5,171 nucleotides of DNA, taken from assembly GCA_028707675.1 (NCBI GenBank), contig JAQWAM010000149.1, positions 1-5,171 on the forward strand, read 5' to 3'. Made by a program: the position numbers and the translations under genes. Positions within the stretch are counted from its first letter, which is position 1; each line of letters opens with the position of its first letter. This DNA is from Kiritimatiellia bacterium. Lineage in GTDB: Bacteria > Verrucomicrobiota > Kiritimatiellia > RFP12 > UBA1067. The notes below the pieces were generated by a model. It was given only the letters and a program-made list of their open reading frames with translations, made no database searches and had not been told where the DNA came from. Shown here in pieces: positions 4,751 through 5,171 of the stretch.

Positions 4751-5171
4751 CTAGCCCACCACCACCTCTTCCTGTGGGTAGCGGATGCGCTGCAGCTCGT
4801 CGCGGTTGCCGATCATCAGCGCCACCGCCAGCGGGCCGAGACGTCCGACAAACATACAAACAATGATAACGCATCTTCCCGCGCCGGACAATGTGTGAGT
4901 GTGGTCGATCGAGAGGCCGACTGTGGCAAAAGCAGAAACGGTCTCGAAGAAGAGCTTGGAAGCGTCGCCGGTCATTTTCGGGAACTCCGTCCACAGCAAA
5001 ACCCCGTAGGCAGTCAAAATCATGAAAATGGCCAGCAGGAAGATTACTATGGCTTCGCGGACGATGGCGTTCGGCAGCGTACGGGAAAAGACTACGGTCT
5101 CGCGCCGGTTTTTGCACATGGAGATGATTGTCATGAACAGCACCACGACGGTTGTGGTCTTGACGCCGCCG
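4751..5171 (-). CDS. ktrB: KtrB/TrkH-family potassium uptake membrane subunit, C-terminal part
   Basis: Only the last 139 residues are in the window; the 5' part lies beyond the right edge. The frame is open to base 5171, so the GTG at 5146 is an internal valine and not a start. The visible part begins with GGVKTTT, the conserved pore-region signature of KtrB/TrkH proteins. A membrane segment follows at about 40-61 (visible numbering). The fourth pore loop then holds the selectivity-filter sequence TVGLS (83-87), which contains the glycine that lines the K+ path. The last helix bears MFVGRLGPL (106-114), and the protein ends YPQEEVVVG, a usual KtrB-type terminus. The subunit forms the channel through which K+ enters. 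Pairing with ktrA directly downstream supports KtrAB rather than sodium-independent TrkH alone. Ion coupling cannot be read from this part. Confidence 0.93.
   Translation of the reverse strand, partial: GGVKTTTVVVLFMTIISMCKNRRETVVFSRTLPNAIVREAIVIFLLAIFMILTAYGVLLWTEFPKMTGDASKLFFETVSAFATVGLSIDHTHTLSGAGRCVIIVCMFVGRLGPLAVALMIGNRDELQRIRYPQEEVVVG

Noticed and set aside
5144..5146. GTG at 5146 as the start of a short 131-residue membrane protein
   Set aside because: The same frame continues upstream to the window edge and encodes GGVKTTT, a conserved internal KtrB/TrkH signature, so the gene is longer and cut by the window.

Overview
The window suggests an anaerobic or facultatively anaerobic, moderately GC-rich bacterium with short, repeat-bearing intergenic spacers. 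The two cytochrome genes belong to the NrfHA nitrite-ammonifying system. The gene style and the spacer repeats (TAACTCC-type heptamers, CTTTGTGTC-type spacers) would fit the Planctomycetes-Verrucomicrobia-Chlamydiae superphylum or a deltaproteobacterium-like lineage. That assignment is inference only; nothing here fixes the taxon.

Layout from left to right. Bases 1-232 hold four tandem heptamers, two back-to-back stem-loops and a sigma70-like promoter. nrfH (233-715) and nrfA (730-2208) follow as a compact two-gene operon on the + strand. Bases 2209-2942 are accessory or decaying sequence. They contain an unassigned 49-codon ORF, a small conserved-looking protein gene, and a nucleotidyltransferase gene cut off after its DxD motif. 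From 2943 onward everything is on the - strand: a radical SAM protein related to COG0731, then a K+ uptake pair with ktrA (RCK regulatory subunit) and the 3' end of ktrB (membrane subunit), which runs off the right edge.

How the genes work together. NrfH is a membrane-anchored tetraheme quinol dehydrogenase that passes electrons to the pentaheme NrfA, which reduces nitrite to ammonium outside the cytoplasmic membrane. This NrfA carries CxxCH instead of CxxCK at its catalytic heme. In principle it therefore does not need the dedicated lyase used for the lysine-ligated heme. KtrB and KtrA form a nucleotide-gated potassium uptake channel and are read in the order ktrB, ktrA. The small gene plus broken nucleotidyltransferase resembles a two-gene cassette of toxin-antitoxin-like type that has lost the second gene. 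The radical SAM gene has no evident functional link to its neighbours.

No RNA gene, CRISPR array, insertion sequence or clearly novel system could be supported. The most useful points are the CxxCH-type NrfA, the structured region upstream of nrfH, the truncated nucleotidyltransferase cassette, and a repeat that would create a false N-terminus on the radical SAM protein.
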